A DNA stretch of 64,000 bases from positions 43,489-107,488 of the forward strand of contig NZ_CAJYDW010000003.1 of the NCBI RefSeq assembly GCF_913774235.1. Reading direction: 5' to 3'. Source of the stretch: an uncultured Pseudomonas sp. GTDB lineage: Bacteria; Pseudomonadota; Gammaproteobacteria; Pseudomonadales; Pseudomonadaceae. The position numbers were made by a program, and so were the translations under genes. The notes beneath the pieces are model-generated. The model worked only from the letters and a program-made list of their open reading frames with translations. It had not been told where the DNA came from and did no database searches. Shown here in pieces: positions 44,394 to 54,899 of the stretch (position 1 is its first letter; each line of letters starts with the position of its first letter).

Positions 44394-44710
44394 GGGGCAT
44401 CCTGAATACGGCGTGGGAGCGGTGAAAGGTGCGCAATTTTACTGCAAGCGGCGGCTGACGCCCATGCCTGCGCGGAGGTCGTTGGCAGACAACGGCTTGA
44501 CGAAAATTTGACGACGCCTGCGTCAGGCTGGGCGTTTGCCGGCGCGACCGTCGTCGCACTTTGCCCGCCGGGCACTGCTCGGTGCTGACGCTGCGACAGC
44601 GGATGACTAAACTCCTCGGCCTGCCGACCGCGCCCCAGGCCTCTGCGTGGGCGGTCCCGAGTCGCCGGCCACGCGCCGCGAATCCTCGCTTCCTCTGACA
44701 AGGTGTTTAC
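44394..44710. other. Intergenic region between moxR and the LtaS-like gene
   Basis: This 317-bp divergent region holds no credible open frame. It should contain promoters for the moxR-bat operon (minus) and the LtaS-like gene (plus), but I could not identify convincing -35/-10 pairs, a terminator or a strong palindrome. Confidence 0.7.
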
Positions 44711-46801
44711 ATGTCGCAAATGGATGTCCCGCAATCCCCACGCCACGCCGGCCGGCGACCGCTTCCGACGCTGGGTAGCCACCTGAGCTTCGTACTCGGC
44801 TGCGCCCTGGCCCTGATGGTCATGTTCACCCTGTTGCGCCTGGCGCTGCTGGGCTACAACACCGACCTGATCGGCAATTCGCCCTTCGCCACCTTCGCCG
44901 AAGCCTTCTTCAACGGTGCCCGCTTCGACCTGCGCCTGGTGGTCTATATCTGCGTACCCTCGCTGCTCTGCCTGTTGAGCGCCAGAGCCATGGCCGCCCG
45001 CCGGCTGCAGGCCGGCTGGTTCACCCTCGCCGCCAGCCTCTGCCTGCTGCTGGGCGTCGGCGAGCTGAACTTCTACCGCGAATTTCACCAGCGCCTGAAC
45101 AGCCTGGTATTCCAGTACCTGCAGGAAGACCTGCACACCGTGACCAGCATGATCTGGAACGGCTTCCCGGTGGTGCGGCTGCTCTTGGCCTGGGCCGTGG
45201 CGACCCTGCTGCTGGGCCTGGTGTTCTTCGGCATCGAGCGGGCCACCCGCCGGTACGTCGCCGCGCGACCGGCCGCCTGGTATCGCCGGGGCGCGGTGTT
45301 CATGCTCTGCCTGGTGGTAGCCGTCATCGCCGCCCGCGGTACCCTGAGATCCGGTCCGCCGCTGCGCTGGGGCGACGCCTACACCACCGACTCGATGTTC
45401 GCCAATCATCTTGGCCTGAACGGCACCCTGACCCTGATCAATGCCGCCGAGAACAGCTTCTCCGACCATCGCGACAACAGCTGGAAGGCGACCATGCCGG
45501 CCGCCGACGCCCTGGCCGTGACCCGGCAGCTGCTGCTAACCCCGCGCGATGAGTTGATCGATGCCGACAAGGCCGCCGTCCGCCGGATCTACACTCCGCC
45601 AGCCGAGGGTCAACTGCCCCAGGTGCGCAACGTAGTGGTCATCCTCATGGAGAGCATGGCCGGTCGCTACATCGGCGCCCTGGGTAACCAAGACGGCATC
45701 ACCCCCAACTTCGACGCCCTGGCCAAGCAGGGCACCCTGTTCACCCGCTTCTTCTCCAATGGCACCCACACCCACCAGGGCATGTTCGCCACCATGGCCT
45801 GCTTCCCCAACCTGCCGGCCTTCGAATACCTGATGCGCATGCCCGAGGGCGCTCACCAGTTCTCCGGTCTGCCGCAACTGCTCAGTACCCGTGGCTTCGA
45901 CGACGTCTACGTCTACAACGGCAACTTCCAGTGGGACAACCAGTCCGGGTTCTTCAGCAACCAGGGCATGACGACCTTCGTCGGTCGTGAGGACTTCGTG
46001 AACCCGGTGTTCATGGACCCGACCTGGGGCGTCTCCGACCAGGACATGTTTGATCGCTCGGTGCAGGAACTGGACAAGCTGGCCAAGGCTCCAGATGGCA
46101 AGCCCTTCTATGCGCTGCTGCAGACGCTGTCCAACCACACGCCCTATGCGCTGCCCAAGGACCTGCCGGTTACCCCGGTCACCGGGCATGGCTCGCTCGA
46201 CGAGCATCTCACTGCCATGCGTTATGCCGACTGGTCCCTCGGTCAGTTCTTCGCCAAGGTGAAGAACGAGCCCTGGTACCAGGACACCCTGTTCGTCATC
46301 GTCGGCGACCACGGCTTCGGCAACAACGAGCAGATCACCGAGATGGACCTGTCGCGCTTCAACGTGCCGCTGCTGCTGATCGGCCCGGGCGTGCAGGAAA
46401 CCTTCGGCGCCCGCCGCGACACCGTCGGCAGCCAGATCGACGTGGTACCCACCGTCCTGGCCCGCTTCGGCCAGCCGACCCAGCACCAGTGCTGGGGTCG
46501 TGACCTGCTCGGTCTGCCCCAGGGCGATCCGGGCGTGGCGGTGATCAAGCCGTCCGGCAGCGACCAGACCGTGGCGCTGGTCACCGGTGACCGCATCCTG
46601 GTCAAGCCGCGCGACCGCGATGCCGTGCTCTACCGCTACCACCTGGGCACCGAGGCCGGTGGCGAGGTGGTCAAGGGCGATCCCAGCGCACCCGAGCTGC
46701 AGAAGCGCCTGGAGGCCTTCATCCAGACCGCCACCGGCAGTCTGCTGGGCAACACCACCGGCATGACCGACAGCAAGGCGGCGGCCGCTCAGCGGCAGTA
46801 G
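44711..46801 (+). CDS. LtaS/phosphoglycerol-transferase-like membrane sulfatase
   Basis: The 696-residue protein has five N-terminal membrane helices (to about residue 210) and a periplasmic alkaline-phosphatase/sulfatase domain. The domain includes VVVILMESMAGRYIGALG, NFDALAKQGTLFTRFFSNG with the nucleophile Thr in GTHTHQG, and metal ligands in VIVGDHGFGNN. This is the LTA-synthase-like family. In Gram-negative bacteria such proteins transfer phosphoglycerol or related headgroups to periplasmic glucans or lipids. The exact substrate is unknown. It ends at a strong terminator. Confidence 0.85.
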   Translation: MSQMDVPQSPRHAGRRPLPTLGSHLSFVLGCALALMVMFTLLRLALLGYNTDLIGNSPFATFAEAFFNGARFDLRLVVYICVPSLLCLLSARAMAARRLQAGWFTLAASLCLLLGVGELNFYREFHQRLNSLVFQYLQEDLHTVTSMIWNGFPVVRLLLAWAVATLLLGLVFFGIERATRRYVAARPAAWYRRGAVFMLCLVVAVIAARGTLRSGPPLRWGDAYTTDSMFANHLGLNGTLTLINAAENSFSDHRDNSWKATMPAADALAVTRQLLLTPRDELIDADKAAVRRIYTPPAEGQLPQVRNVVVILMESMAGRYIGALGNQDGITPNFDALAKQGTLFTRFFSNGTHTHQGMFATMACFPNLPAFEYLMRMPEGAHQFSGLPQLLSTRGFDDVYVYNGNFQWDNQSGFFSNQGMTTFVGREDFVNPVFMDPTWGVSDQDMFDRSVQELDKLAKAPDGKPFYALLQTLSNHTPYALPKDLPVTPVTGHGSLDEHLTAMRYADWSLGQFFAKVKNEPWYQDTLFVIVGDHGFGNNEQITEMDLSRFNVPLLLIGPGVQETFGARRDTVGSQIDVVPTVLARFGQPTQHQCWGRDLLGLPQGDPGVAVIKPSGSDQTVALVTGDRILVKPRDRDAVLYRYHLGTEAGGEVVKGDPSAPELQKRLEAFIQTATGSLLGNTTGMTDSKAAAAQRQ

Positions 46802-46817
46802 TCTCGTCGCCCATGAA

Positions 46818-46847
46818 AAAGGCCGCCCGAGGGCGGCCTTTCTTTTT
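46818..46847. terminator. Strong bidirectional terminator
   Basis: AAAGGCCGCCC (46818-46828) pairs with GGGCGGCCTTT (46831-46841), followed by TTTTT on the plus strand and preceded by AAAAA that serves the minus strand. It separates the convergent LtaS-like and cold-shock genes. Confidence 0.92.
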
Positions 46848-46858
46848 ACCGGCAGCGA

Positions 46859-47497
46859 TCAGGCGGCGATGACCACGTCTTCGGCCTGCAGGCCCTTGTC
46901 ACGCTGGATCACCGAAAACTCCACCCGCTGGCCTTCCATCAGGACCCGATGACCTTCGCCACGGATCGCGCGGAAGTGCACGAAGATGTCGTCACCGGTA
47001 TCGCGGGAGATGAAGCCGAAGCCCTTGGAGGTGTTGAACCACTTCACCGTGCCCCGCTCGCGGTCGTCGGCCAGCGGGCGTGCCGGCGCGGCGGCTGCAG
47101 CTCGGGCGACCGGGCGCGGACGGTTTTCCGTTTCCGTCGCGACGGCGTTGCCAGCCGGCGCGCGAAACTTCTCCGGCAGGCTGGCCAGGGCTGCGACCAG
47201 GGTCAGCCCCAGGGGCAGCAGTTCGGCGGGGAGGCCACCGATGTGGGAGAGCGGTGCGAGCAGGATGAAGGTCTGCACCACGACGGCGATCACCAGCAGG
47301 GCGCTGGCGAGTTTCTGGGCGCCGCTGCTGCGGCTGCGGGAGAAGGGCGTGAAGAGGAGGGTGGCAAGACCCAGCAGGGCCAGATGGATGGACTCGGGTT
47401 GATCGAAGGAAGAGGTATCGGACTGCAGTCCGGGAATGGCCGATAACAGGAGCGCAGCAGCGCCCACCACGACATGGACAGTAGATAACGTGTTCAA
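46859..47497 (-). CDS. Membrane protein with C-terminal cold-shock domain
   Basis: The 212-residue protein has about four hydrophobic helices in the first 110 residues (for example [15 protein letters not shown] and [20 protein letters not shown]). An Ala/Arg/Pro linker joins them to a full cold-shock domain (about 146-211) with both RNA-binding motifs, KGFGFI and DIFVHF. A membrane-tethered nucleic-acid-binding CSD is implied. Function is unknown. It converges on the LtaS-like gene at a shared terminator. Confidence 0.88.
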   Translation of the reverse strand: MNTLSTVHVVVGAAALLLSAIPGLQSDTSSFDQPESIHLALLGLATLLFTPFSRSRSSGAQKLASALLVIAVVVQTFILLAPLSHIGGLPAELLPLGLTLVAALASLPEKFRAPAGNAVATETENRPRPVARAAAAAPARPLADDRERGTVKWFNTSKGFGFISRDTGDDIFVHFRAIRGEGHRVLMEGQRVEFSVIQRDKGLQAEDVVIAA

Positions 47498-47663
47498 TGT
47501 GAAATCACCTTGGGGTCAAGAACTCGGATCTGCCGAAACTGCCATGGCGATGCACGGCAGCGGCGTGACCCGGCGCGGAACGCGCGTCCTTATTAAACCC
47601 AAAAGGTGAAGGTCGCTCAATCGTGGCACCGCCGCGGACGCGCGCCCGCGGCGGAGTGTCGCT

Positions 47664-48134
47664 TCAGGCGGCCAGCAGGCTGCGCAGCATCCAAGCGGTC
47701 TTCTCATGGACCTGCATGCGCTGGGTCAGCAGGTCGGCGGTGGGCTCGTCGCTGACCTTGTCCAGCAGCGGGAAGATGCCCCGGGCGGTACGCACCACGG
47801 CTTCCTGGCCCTGCACCAGCAGGCGGATCATCTCCTGGGCGTCCGGAATGCCTTCCTCTTCCTTGATGCTCGACAGGCGGGCATAGGCGGCATAGGTGCC
47901 CGGCGCCGGGAAACCCAGCGCGCGGATACGCTCGGCGATGTCATCCACGGCCACGGCCAGCTCGGTGTACTGGGTCTCGAACATCAGGTGCAGGGTGTTG
48001 AACATCGGCCCGGTCACGTTCCAGTGGAAGTTGTGGGTCTTCAGATACAGGGTGTAGGTGTCGGCCAGCAGGCGCGACAGGCCCTCGGCGATCTGGGCAC
48101 GATCCTGTTCGGCGATTCCGATGTTGATTTCCAT
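47664..48134 (-). CDS. Dps-family miniferritin
   Basis: Dps proteins form 12-subunit cages that store iron, use peroxide and protect DNA. From ATG 48134 the protein has 156 residues with the ferroxidase residues in [14 protein letters not shown] (His) and [16 protein letters not shown] (Asp/Glu). The start follows AAAGGAGCTGTCAGC. The N-terminus has no Lys-rich DNA-binding tail, so it may be a storage-type member. It is divergent from aspS. Confidence 0.93.
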   Translation of the reverse strand: MEINIGIAEQDRAQIAEGLSRLLADTYTLYLKTHNFHWNVTGPMFNTLHLMFETQYTELAVAVDDIAERIRALGFPAPGTYAAYARLSSIKEEEGIPDAQEMIRLLVQGQEAVVRTARGIFPLLDKVSDEPTADLLTQRMQVHEKTAWMLRSLLAA

Positions 48135-48346
48135 GCTGACAGCTCCTTTGCGGTCGGTTGCGAAAGATCCCGAGGCTACCACAGAACCGCTGGCCGTTTA
48201 GCCAGTGTTCACGTGTCGAGCTGCGTGGCCTGCTACGGTAAAATCGTGCCGGATGATATAGAATCTCCCGTTTAGTCGAGCGCCCTGCCTTGCCGGCCTG
48301 GCGCCTCCACGCATTCAGCCTGTTCTAGAGAAGCGAAAACACGACC

Positions 48347-50122
48347 ATGATGCGCAGCCACTATTGCGGCCAGTTGAACGAGAGCCTGGACGGCCAGGAA
48401 ATCACCCTTTGCGGTTGGGTCCACCGCCGCCGTGACCACGGCGGGGTCATCTTCCTCGACATCCGCGATCGCGAAGGCCTGGCCCAGGTGGTGTTCGATC
48501 CGGATCGCGCCGAGACCTTCGCCAAGGCCGACCGCGTGCGCAGCGAATACGTGGTCAAGCTCACCGGCAAGGTACGCCTGCGTCCCGAAGGCGCGCGCAA
48601 CGCCAACATGGCCTCCGGCGCCATCGAGGTACTGGGTTACGAGCTGGAGGTGCTCAACGAAGCCGAGACCCCGCCGTTCCCGCTCAACGAATACACCGAC
48701 GTCGGTGAAGAGACCCGCCTGCGCTACCGGTTCATCGACCTGCGCCGCCCGGAGATGGCCGAGAAGCTGAAGCTACGTTCGCGCATCACCTCCAGCATCC
48801 GTCGCTACCTGGACGAAAATGGTTTCCTCGACGTGGAAACCCCGATACTGACCCGTGCCACCCCCGAGGGTGCTCGCGACTACCTGGTGCCCAGCCGCAC
48901 CCATCCCGGCAGCTTCTTCGCCCTGCCGCAGTCGCCCCAGCTGTTCAAGCAACTGCTGATGGTCGCCGGCTTCGACCGCTACTACCAAATCGCCAAGTGC
49001 TTCCGCGACGAAGACCTGCGCGCCGACCGCCAGCCGGAATTCACCCAGATCGACATCGAGACCAGCTTCCTCGATGAACAAGACATCATGGGCATCACCG
49101 AGACCATGGTGCGCAACCTGTTCAAGGAAGTCCTGGACGTCGAATTCGGCGAGCTGCCGCACATGACCCTGGCCGAGGCCATGCGTCGCTTCGGCTCCGA
49201 CAAGCCGGACCTGCGTATCCCGCTGGAACTGGTGGACGTGGAAGACCAGCTCAAGGACGTCGACTTCAAGGTCTTCGCCGGTCCGGCCAACGATCCCAAG
49301 TGCCGCGTCGCCGCCCTGCGCGTACCGGGCGGGGCGAGCATGCCGCGCAAGCAGATCGACGACTACACCAAGTTCGTCGGCATCTACGGCGCCAAGGGCC
49401 TGGCCTACATCAAGGTCAACGAGCGCGCTGCGGGCGTCGAAGGCCTGCAGTCGCCCATCGTCAAGAACATTCCGCTCGATAACATTAACGTGATCCTCGA
49501 TCGCGTCGGTGCGGTCGACGGCGATATCGTCTTCTTTGGCGCGGACAAGACCAAGATCGTCTCCGAGGCCCTGGGCGCCCTGCGCATCAAGCTCGGTCAC
49601 GACCTGAGCCTGCTGACCTGCCAGTGGGCGCCGCTGTGGGTAGTCGACTTCCCCATGTTCGAAGAGAACGATGACGGCAGCCTGACCGCCATGCACCACC
49701 CCTTCACCTCGCCCAAGTGCAGCCCGCAAGAGCTCAAGGCCAACCCGGGTGCGGCGCTGTCGCGCGCCTACGACATGGTGCTCAACGGCACCGAACTGGG
49801 CGGCGGTTCCATCCGTATCCACGACAAGAAGATGCAGCAAGCCGTCTTCGAAGTGCTGGGGATCAGCGCAGAAGAGCAGGAAGAGAAGTTCGGCTTCCTG
49901 CTGGACGCCCTGAAGTTCGGCGCGCCGCCCCACGGTGGCCTGGCCTTCGGCCTGGATCGCCTGGTGATGCTGATGACCGGCGCCTCGTCCATTCGTGAAG
50001 TCATCGCCTTCCCGAAGACCCAGAGCGCGGCCGATGTCATGACCCAGGCGCCCGGCGCCGTCGACGCCAAGGCCCTGCGCGAACTGCACATCCGCCTGCG
50101 CGAGCAGCCCAAGGCGGAATAA
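48347..50122 (+). CDS. aspS: Aspartyl-tRNA synthetase AspS
   Basis: AspS charges tRNA-Asp. In P. aeruginosa the closely similar enzyme also mischarges tRNA-Asn, which is then amidated by GatCAB. The 591-residue bacterial-type protein has the OB-fold anticodon domain ([19 protein letters not shown]), class II motif 2 ([20 protein letters not shown]), the GAD insertion and motif 3 ([13 protein letters not shown]). The N-terminus and C-terminus ([12 protein letters not shown]) match Pseudomonas AspS. Confidence 0.98.
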   Translation: MMRSHYCGQLNESLDGQEITLCGWVHRRRDHGGVIFLDIRDREGLAQVVFDPDRAETFAKADRVRSEYVVKLTGKVRLRPEGARNANMASGAIEVLGYELEVLNEAETPPFPLNEYTDVGEETRLRYRFIDLRRPEMAEKLKLRSRITSSIRRYLDENGFLDVETPILTRATPEGARDYLVPSRTHPGSFFALPQSPQLFKQLLMVAGFDRYYQIAKCFRDEDLRADRQPEFTQIDIETSFLDEQDIMGITETMVRNLFKEVLDVEFGELPHMTLAEAMRRFGSDKPDLRIPLELVDVEDQLKDVDFKVFAGPANDPKCRVAALRVPGGASMPRKQIDDYTKFVGIYGAKGLAYIKVNERAAGVEGLQSPIVKNIPLDNINVILDRVGAVDGDIVFFGADKTKIVSEALGALRIKLGHDLSLLTCQWAPLWVVDFPMFEENDDGSLTAMHHPFTSPKCSPQELKANPGAALSRAYDMVLNGTELGGGSIRIHDKKMQQAVFEVLGISAEEQEEKFGFLLDALKFGAPPHGGLAFGLDRLVMLMTGASSIREVIAFPKTQSAADVMTQAPGAVDAKALRELHIRLREQPKAE

Positions 50123-50133
50123 CACCCATCGGA

Positions 50134-50170
50134 GGAGGGCGGCCGCAGCGGACGCCCTCCGTATCTTAGT
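50134..50170. other. Hairpin between aspS and yebC
   Basis: GGAGGGCG (50134-50141) pairs with CGCCCTCC (50153-50160) and is followed by GTATCTTAGTTTT. The T-run is delayed, so it may be a weak terminator or a processing hairpin in the 108-bp gap. Confidence 0.5.
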
Positions 50171-50230
50171 TTTCGCTGCGCCGCGGCCCTCGCCGTCGGT
50201 GCAGTCATCGTCAAGACAGTGGAGTAGCTC

Positions 50231-50977
50231 ATGGCCGGTCATTCCAAATGGGCCAACATCAAGCACCGCAAAGAACGCCAGGATGCCAAGAAGGGCAAGA
50301 TCTTCACCAAGATCATCCGTGAACTGACCGTGGCCGCCCGCCAGGGCGGCGGCGTCCCGGCCGACAACCCTCGCCTGCGTCTGGCGGTGGACAAGGCGCT
50401 CACCGCCAACATGACCCGTGACACCATCGACCGGGCCATCGCCCGTGGCGTGGGCGCCGGTGAAGGCGAGAACGTCGAGGAACTGACCTATGAAGGTTAC
50501 GCCCCCAGCGGCGTCGCCCTCATCGTCGAGGCCATGACCGACAACCGCAACCGCACCGCGGCCGAGGTTCGCCATGCCTTCAACAAGTGCGGTGGCAACC
50601 TGGGTACCGACGGTTCGGTCGCCTACTTGTTCGAGCGCAAGGGCCAGATCAGCTATGCCCCCGGTATAGATGAAGACGCCCTGATGGAAGCCGCCCTGGA
50701 AGCGGGGGCCGACGACGTGGTCGCCAACGATGATGGCTCCATCGACGTCTTCACCAGCTTCGCCGACTTCATCGCCGTCAACGAGGCCCTGACCGCCGCT
50801 GGCTACAAGGCCGACGAAGCCGAGGTGACCATGATCCCCTCGACCTCCGCGACCCTGGACCTGGAAACCGCGCAGAAGGTGCTCAAGCTGATCGACATGC
50901 TCGAGGACCTGGACGACGTACAGAACGTCTACTCCAACGCCGATATCCCCGACGACGTCATGGCGCAGCTCGGCTGA
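50231..50977 (+). CDS. yebC: YebC-family protein (TACO1-like)
   Basis: The 248-residue protein begins [20 protein letters not shown], the YebC signature, and has the three-domain family layout ([35 protein letters not shown]). It was first described as a transcription regulator. Related proteins act on translation of proline-rich stretches at the ribosome. It overlaps ruvC by one base, the common yebC-ruvC arrangement. Confidence 0.96.
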   Translation: MAGHSKWANIKHRKERQDAKKGKIFTKIIRELTVAARQGGGVPADNPRLRLAVDKALTANMTRDTIDRAIARGVGAGEGENVEELTYEGYAPSGVALIVEAMTDNRNRTAAEVRHAFNKCGGNLGTDGSVAYLFERKGQISYAPGIDEDALMEAALEAGADDVVANDDGSIDVFTSFADFIAVNEALTAAGYKADEAEVTMIPSTSATLDLETAQKVLKLIDMLEDLDDVQNVYSNADIPDDVMAQLG

Positions 50978-51540
50978 TGTCCCTCTACGAGCGCGCGCCC
51001 TTCACGCCTGATGCCGGAACCCTGGTGCTGGGTATCGACCCCGGCTCCCGGCTGACCGGCTTCGGCGTGGTGCGCGACACCGGGCGCGGCTGCGAATACG
51101 TCGCCTCGGGCTGCATCCGCACCGGCAACGGTCCGTTGCCGGAGCGGCTGCAGATCGTCTATCGCGGCGTGCGCGACGTCATCGCCCAGTACGGGCCGGT
51201 GACCATGGGCATCGAGCAGGTGTTCATGGCGCGCAATGCCGATTCGGCGCTCAAGCTGGGTCAGGCCCGAGGTGCGGCCATCGTCGCCGGCGCCGAGGGT
51301 GGTCTGGAGATCTCCGAGTACACCGCGAGCCAGGTCAAGCAGGCAGTGGTTGGCAACGGCGGGGCGGACAAGCAGCAGGTGATGCTGATGGTCATGCATC
51401 TGCTGCGCCTGACCGAAAAACCCCAGATCGACGCCTCCGACGCCCTGGCCATCGCCCTCTGCCATGCCCATACCCGACAGAGCCTGGTGCCCCATGGCCT
51501 GCTCGCGACCCGTCGCCGCGGCGGTCGCCTGCGTCTCTAG
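50977..51540 (+). CDS. ruvC: Holliday junction resolvase RuvC
   Basis: RuvC cuts Holliday junctions as a dimer. The 187-residue protein contains the catalytic acidic residues in [23 protein letters not shown] and [14 protein letters not shown]. The ATG at 50977 overlaps the yebC stop (TGATG) and gives an N-terminal extension of about 13 residues compared with P. aeruginosa RuvC. It is upstream of ruvA and ruvB. Confidence 0.96.
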   Translation: MSLYERAPFTPDAGTLVLGIDPGSRLTGFGVVRDTGRGCEYVASGCIRTGNGPLPERLQIVYRGVRDVIAQYGPVTMGIEQVFMARNADSALKLGQARGAAIVAGAEGGLEISEYTASQVKQAVVGNGGADKQQVMLMVMHLLRLTEKPQIDASDALAIALCHAHTRQSLVPHGLLATRRRGGRLRL

Positions 51541-51585
51541 TTTCATCCGCCAAACATTTCGCTCCAACGGTAGGAAGGTATCCCT

Positions 51586-52188
51586 GTGATCGGTCGTCTA
51601 CGAGGCACCCTGGCGGACAAGCAGCCGCCCCATCTCCTGCTCGACGTGGGCGGAGTCGGCTATGAGGTCGAGGTGCCCATGACGACCCTTTATCGGCTGC
51701 CCGCCCAGGGTGAAGTCGTCACATTGCATACCCACCTCGTGGTACGGGAAGATGCGCACCTGTTGTACGGGTTCGGGGAAAAACGCGAGCGTGAGCTGTT
51801 TCGCGAGCTGATCCGACTCAATGGTGTCGGCCCCAAGCTGGCCCTGGCGTTGATGTCCAGTCTCGAGGTGGATGAATTGGTTCGCTGTGTTCAGGCCCAG
51901 GACACCTCTGTTCTGGTCAAGGTGCCAGGGGTGGGCAAGAAGACCGCCGAGCGCCTGCTGGTCGAACTGAAGGACAGATTCAAGGCCTGGGAAAACCTGC
52001 CCACCATCGCGCCCCTGGTCCTGCCGAACCAGGCGCCGGTGGTCGCCAGTGCCGAGGCCGATGCGGTCAGCGCCCTGGTCGCCCTGGGCTTCAAGCCCCA
52101 GGAGGCCAGTCGCGCCGTGGCTGCAGTGGAAGGGGAAGACCTTTCCAGCGAGGAACTCATCCGTCGCGCCCTGAAGGGCATGGTCTGA
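51586..52188 (+). CDS. ruvA: Holliday junction branch-migration protein RuvA
   Basis: RuvA binds the four-way junction and loads RuvB. The 200-residue protein uses a GTG start after GGTAGGAAGGTATCCCT. It contains the OB-fold start MIGRLRGTL, the acidic-pin region, two helix-hairpin-helix motifs ([26 protein letters not shown]) and the RuvB-binding C-terminal domain. ruvB follows after 4 bp. Confidence 0.97.
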   Translation: MIGRLRGTLADKQPPHLLLDVGGVGYEVEVPMTTLYRLPAQGEVVTLHTHLVVREDAHLLYGFGEKRERELFRELIRLNGVGPKLALALMSSLEVDELVRCVQAQDTSVLVKVPGVGKKTAERLLVELKDRFKAWENLPTIAPLVLPNQAPVVASAEADAVSALVALGFKPQEASRAVAAVEGEDLSSEELIRRALKGMV

Positions 52189-52192
52189 TCCC

Positions 52193-53245
52193 ATGATAGA
52201 AACCGATCGTCTCATTTCGGGCAGTGGCCGCGACCGGGAAGATTTCCAGGATCGCGCCATCCGTCCGGTGCGCTTGGCGGACTACATCGGCCAGCCGGTG
52301 GTACGCGACCAGATGGGGCTGTTCATCCAGGCGGCGAAGGGTAGGGGCGAGGCGCTCGACCATACCCTGATCTTCGGTCCCCCAGGACTGGGCAAGACCA
52401 CCCTGGCCAACATCATCGCCCAGGAAATGCAGGTTTCCCTGAAGAGCACCTCCGGTCCGGTACTGGAGCGTCCGGGTGACCTTGCCGCGCTGCTGACCAA
52501 CCTGGAAGCGGGCGATGTGCTCTTCATCGACGAGATCCATCGACTCTCGCCCATCGTCGAGGAGGTGCTCTATCCGGCGATGGAGGACTACCAGCTCGAC
52601 ATCATGATCGGCGAAGGCCCGGCGGCCCGCTCCATCAAGCTGGACCTGCCGCCCTTCACCCTGGTGGGCGCCACCACCCGGGCCGGCATGCTGACCAATC
52701 CGCTGCGTGACCGCTTCGGGATCGTCCAGCGCCTGGAGTTCTATGGCACCGCGGACCTGGCTACCATCGTCACCCGCTCCGCCGGGATCCTGGGCCTGGC
52801 CATCGAAGCCGAAGGCGCCCTGGAAATCGCCCGTCGCGCGCGCGGTACGCCGCGGATCGCCAACCGGCTGCTGCGCCGGGTGCGGGATTTCGCCGAGGTG
52901 CGCGGGCAGGGACATATCAGCCACGACATCGCCGGTCGTGCCCTGGACCTGCTGGACGTCGACGCCCAGGGTTTCGATCACCAGGATCGTCGCCTGCTAC
53001 TGACCATGATCGACAAGTTCGACGGCGGACCGGTTGGGGTGGACAGTCTCGCTGCGGCCATCAGCGAAGAGCGTCACACCATCGAAGACGTGCTGGAACC
53101 CTATTTGATCCAGCAAGGCTATATCATGCGCACGCCGCGCGGGCGGGTGGTGACCCGGCATGCCTATCTGCATTTCGGGCTCAACCTGCCATCGCGCCTG
53201 GCCCAGGGCGGTACGCCCGATCTGTTTGAGGTCAATGGTAACTAA
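52193..53245 (+). CDS. ruvB: Holliday junction helicase RuvB
   Basis: RuvB is the AAA+ motor for branch migration. The 350-residue protein has Walker [10 protein letters not shown], Walker [12 protein letters not shown], sensor 1 GATTRAGML, the RuvA-contact beta-hairpin and a C-terminal winged helix ([13 protein letters not shown]). ruvA-ruvB are tightly spaced. In many bacteria the operon is SOS-regulated. I saw no clear LexA box upstream. Confidence 0.98.
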   Translation: MIETDRLISGSGRDREDFQDRAIRPVRLADYIGQPVVRDQMGLFIQAAKGRGEALDHTLIFGPPGLGKTTLANIIAQEMQVSLKSTSGPVLERPGDLAALLTNLEAGDVLFIDEIHRLSPIVEEVLYPAMEDYQLDIMIGEGPAARSIKLDLPPFTLVGATTRAGMLTNPLRDRFGIVQRLEFYGTADLATIVTRSAGILGLAIEAEGALEIARRARGTPRIANRLLRRVRDFAEVRGQGHISHDIAGRALDLLDVDAQGFDHQDRRLLLTMIDKFDGGPVGVDSLAAAISEERHTIEDVLEPYLIQQGYIMRTPRGRVVTRHAYLHFGLNLPSRLAQGGTPDLFEVNGN

Positions 53246-53296
53246 ATGCAGTTGCGAACATTTCTGATTGGCAACGGCGAGGCTAGGTTCTAGAGT

Positions 53297-53746
53297 ATGC
53301 ACGCGCAACCGCGGAGCCCGTCGTCGCCCGTCCTCAGGTGTCGTGTCTATTACGAAGATACCGATGCCGGCGGCATCGTCTACTACGTCAACTACCTCAA
53401 ATTCATGGAACGCGCCCGCACCGAGCGACTGCGCGCGCTGGGCTATGCCCAGTCCGAACTCGCCCGGGACGGTCTGCTCTTCGTCGTCCACAGCAGCGAA
53501 GCGCGCTACCATGCGCCCGCGCGCCTGGATGACGAACTGCTGATCGGCGCCGAGGTGGTCGAAGCGAAGCGTGCCAGCCTCAGGTTTCACCAGGAGGTTA
53601 GGCGTGCGAAGGATGATGTCCTGCTCTGCGAAGGGTGGGTGACGGTCGCCTGCGTGCGTGCCGACAGCTTCAGGCCCAGGGCCATGCCCGAAGCCATGCG
53701 AACGGTTCTTGCCGGAAGTCCGGCGTCAATTCAATCAGGAGATTAA
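53297..53746 (+). CDS. ybgC: Acyl-CoA thioesterase YbgC (tol-pal associated)
   Basis: A 149-residue hot-dog-fold thioesterase with the 4HBT motif [20 protein letters not shown] (catalytic Asp) and [15 protein letters not shown]. YbgC precedes tolQ in nearly all gammaproteobacterial tol-pal clusters and hydrolyses short-chain acyl-CoA or acyl-ACP. The tolQ GTG starts 2 bp after its stop. Confidence 0.95.
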   Translation: MHAQPRSPSSPVLRCRVYYEDTDAGGIVYYVNYLKFMERARTERLRALGYAQSELARDGLLFVVHSSEARYHAPARLDDELLIGAEVVEAKRASLRFHQEVRRAKDDVLLCEGWVTVACVRADSFRPRAMPEAMRTVLAGSPASIQSGD

Positions 53747-53748
53747 GC

Positions 53749-54441
53749 GTGCAACCCAACGTCGACCATACGTCCATGTGGAGCCTCATCGCCAACGCCA
53801 GTCTGGTGGTACAGCTGGTGATGCTCATCTTGGTCGCAGCCTCCGTCACGTCCTGGATCATGATCATCCAGCGCGGCAACGCCATGCGCGCCGCCAAGCG
53901 TTCGCTGGACGCCTTCGAAGAGAAGTTCTGGTCGGGCATCGACCTGTCCAAGCTCTATCGCCAGGCCGGCAGCAACCCCGATCCGGATTCCGGCGTCGAG
54001 CAGATCTTCCGGGCCGGCTTCAAGGAATTCTCCCGCCTGCGCCAGCAGCCCGGCGTCGATCCCGATGCCGTGATGGAAGGTGTCGCCCGGGCCATGCGCG
54101 TCGCCATCTCCCGTGAGGAAGAAAAGCTCGAGCAGGCCCTGCCGTTCCTGGCCACCGTCGGTTCCACCAGCCCCTACGTGGGTCTGTTCGGTACCGTCTG
54201 GGGCATCATGAACTCCTTCCGTGGCCTGTCCACCGCCCAGCAGGCGACCCTGGCCACCGTGGCCCCCGGTATCGCCGAGGCCCTGATCGCCACCGCCATC
54301 GGTCTGTTCGCTGCCATTCCCGCCGTCGTGGCCTACAACCGCTTCGCCGCCCGCTCGGAAATGCTGATCAACCGCTACTACACCTTTGCGGACGAATTCC
54401 AGGCCATCCTGCACCGCAAAGTCCACGCCAGCGACGAATAA
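53749..54441 (+). CDS. tolQ: Tol-Pal system protein TolQ
   Basis: TolQ is the MotA-like proton channel subunit that drives TolA. From GTG 53749 (TCAGGAGATTAAGC upstream) it is 230 residues with three membrane helices and the conserved PYVGLFGTVWGIMNSF and GIAEALIATAIGLFAAIPAV regions. It works with TolR and TolA in outer-membrane constriction during division and import of colicin/pyocin-like toxins. Confidence 0.96.
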   Translation: MQPNVDHTSMWSLIANASLVVQLVMLILVAASVTSWIMIIQRGNAMRAAKRSLDAFEEKFWSGIDLSKLYRQAGSNPDPDSGVEQIFRAGFKEFSRLRQQPGVDPDAVMEGVARAMRVAISREEEKLEQALPFLATVGSTSPYVGLFGTVWGIMNSFRGLSTAQQATLATVAPGIAEALIATAIGLFAAIPAVVAYNRFAARSEMLINRYYTFADEFQAILHRKVHASDE

Positions 54442-54452
54442 AGAGGTATCCC

Positions 54453-54899
54453 ATGGTCCGTCGCCGCCAGAAACGCAAGCCCGTCGCCGAGATGAACGTG
54501 GTGCCCTACATCGATGTGATGTTGGTACTGCTGGTCATCTTCATGGTAACGGCGCCCATGCTCAACCAGGGCGTGAAGGTCGACCTGCCCAAGGTCGACA
54601 GCCAAGCCCTGCCGCAGGACAACGACAAGCAGATCCTCACCGTGTCGGTGAAGGCCGACGGCACCTACTACTGGAACGTCGGTTCCGAGGTGGATACCGA
54701 TCAGAAAGCCAAGTCCGAGACTGCGGTTTCCCTGTCACAACTGAGTCAGCAGGTCGGTGCCATCATGCGTCAACGTGCGGACACCCAGGTGTTCATCCGC
54801 GGTGACAAGGCCGCCAACTATGGAGTCGTCGCCGGCGCCATGGGGGCCTTGCAACAGGCCGGCGTACCCAACGTCGGGTTGATTACCGAGGCGCCTTGA
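54453..54899 (+). CDS. tolR: Tol-Pal system protein TolR
   Basis: TolR is the ExbD/MotB-like stator subunit with one membrane helix. The 148-residue protein has the proton-relay Asp in NVVPYIDVMLVLLVIFMV and a periplasmic dimer domain ending in VPNVGLITEAP. It sits 11 bp after tolQ, and its stop overlaps the tolA ATG (TGATG). Confidence 0.96.
   Translation: MVRRRQKRKPVAEMNVVPYIDVMLVLLVIFMVTAPMLNQGVKVDLPKVDSQALPQDNDKQILTVSVKADGTYYWNVGSEVDTDQKAKSETAVSLSQLSQQVGAIMRQRADTQVFIRGDKAANYGVVAGAMGALQQAGVPNVGLITEAP

Noticed and set aside
47439..47446. GCCGATAA resembling a FliA -10 element inside the cold-shock gene
   Set aside because: No -35 match at 11-12 nt upstream, and no downstream flagellar gene on that strand.
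50940..50948. GCCGATAT in the yebC 3' end resembling a FliA -10
   Set aside because: No matching -35, and the downstream genes are ruv genes.
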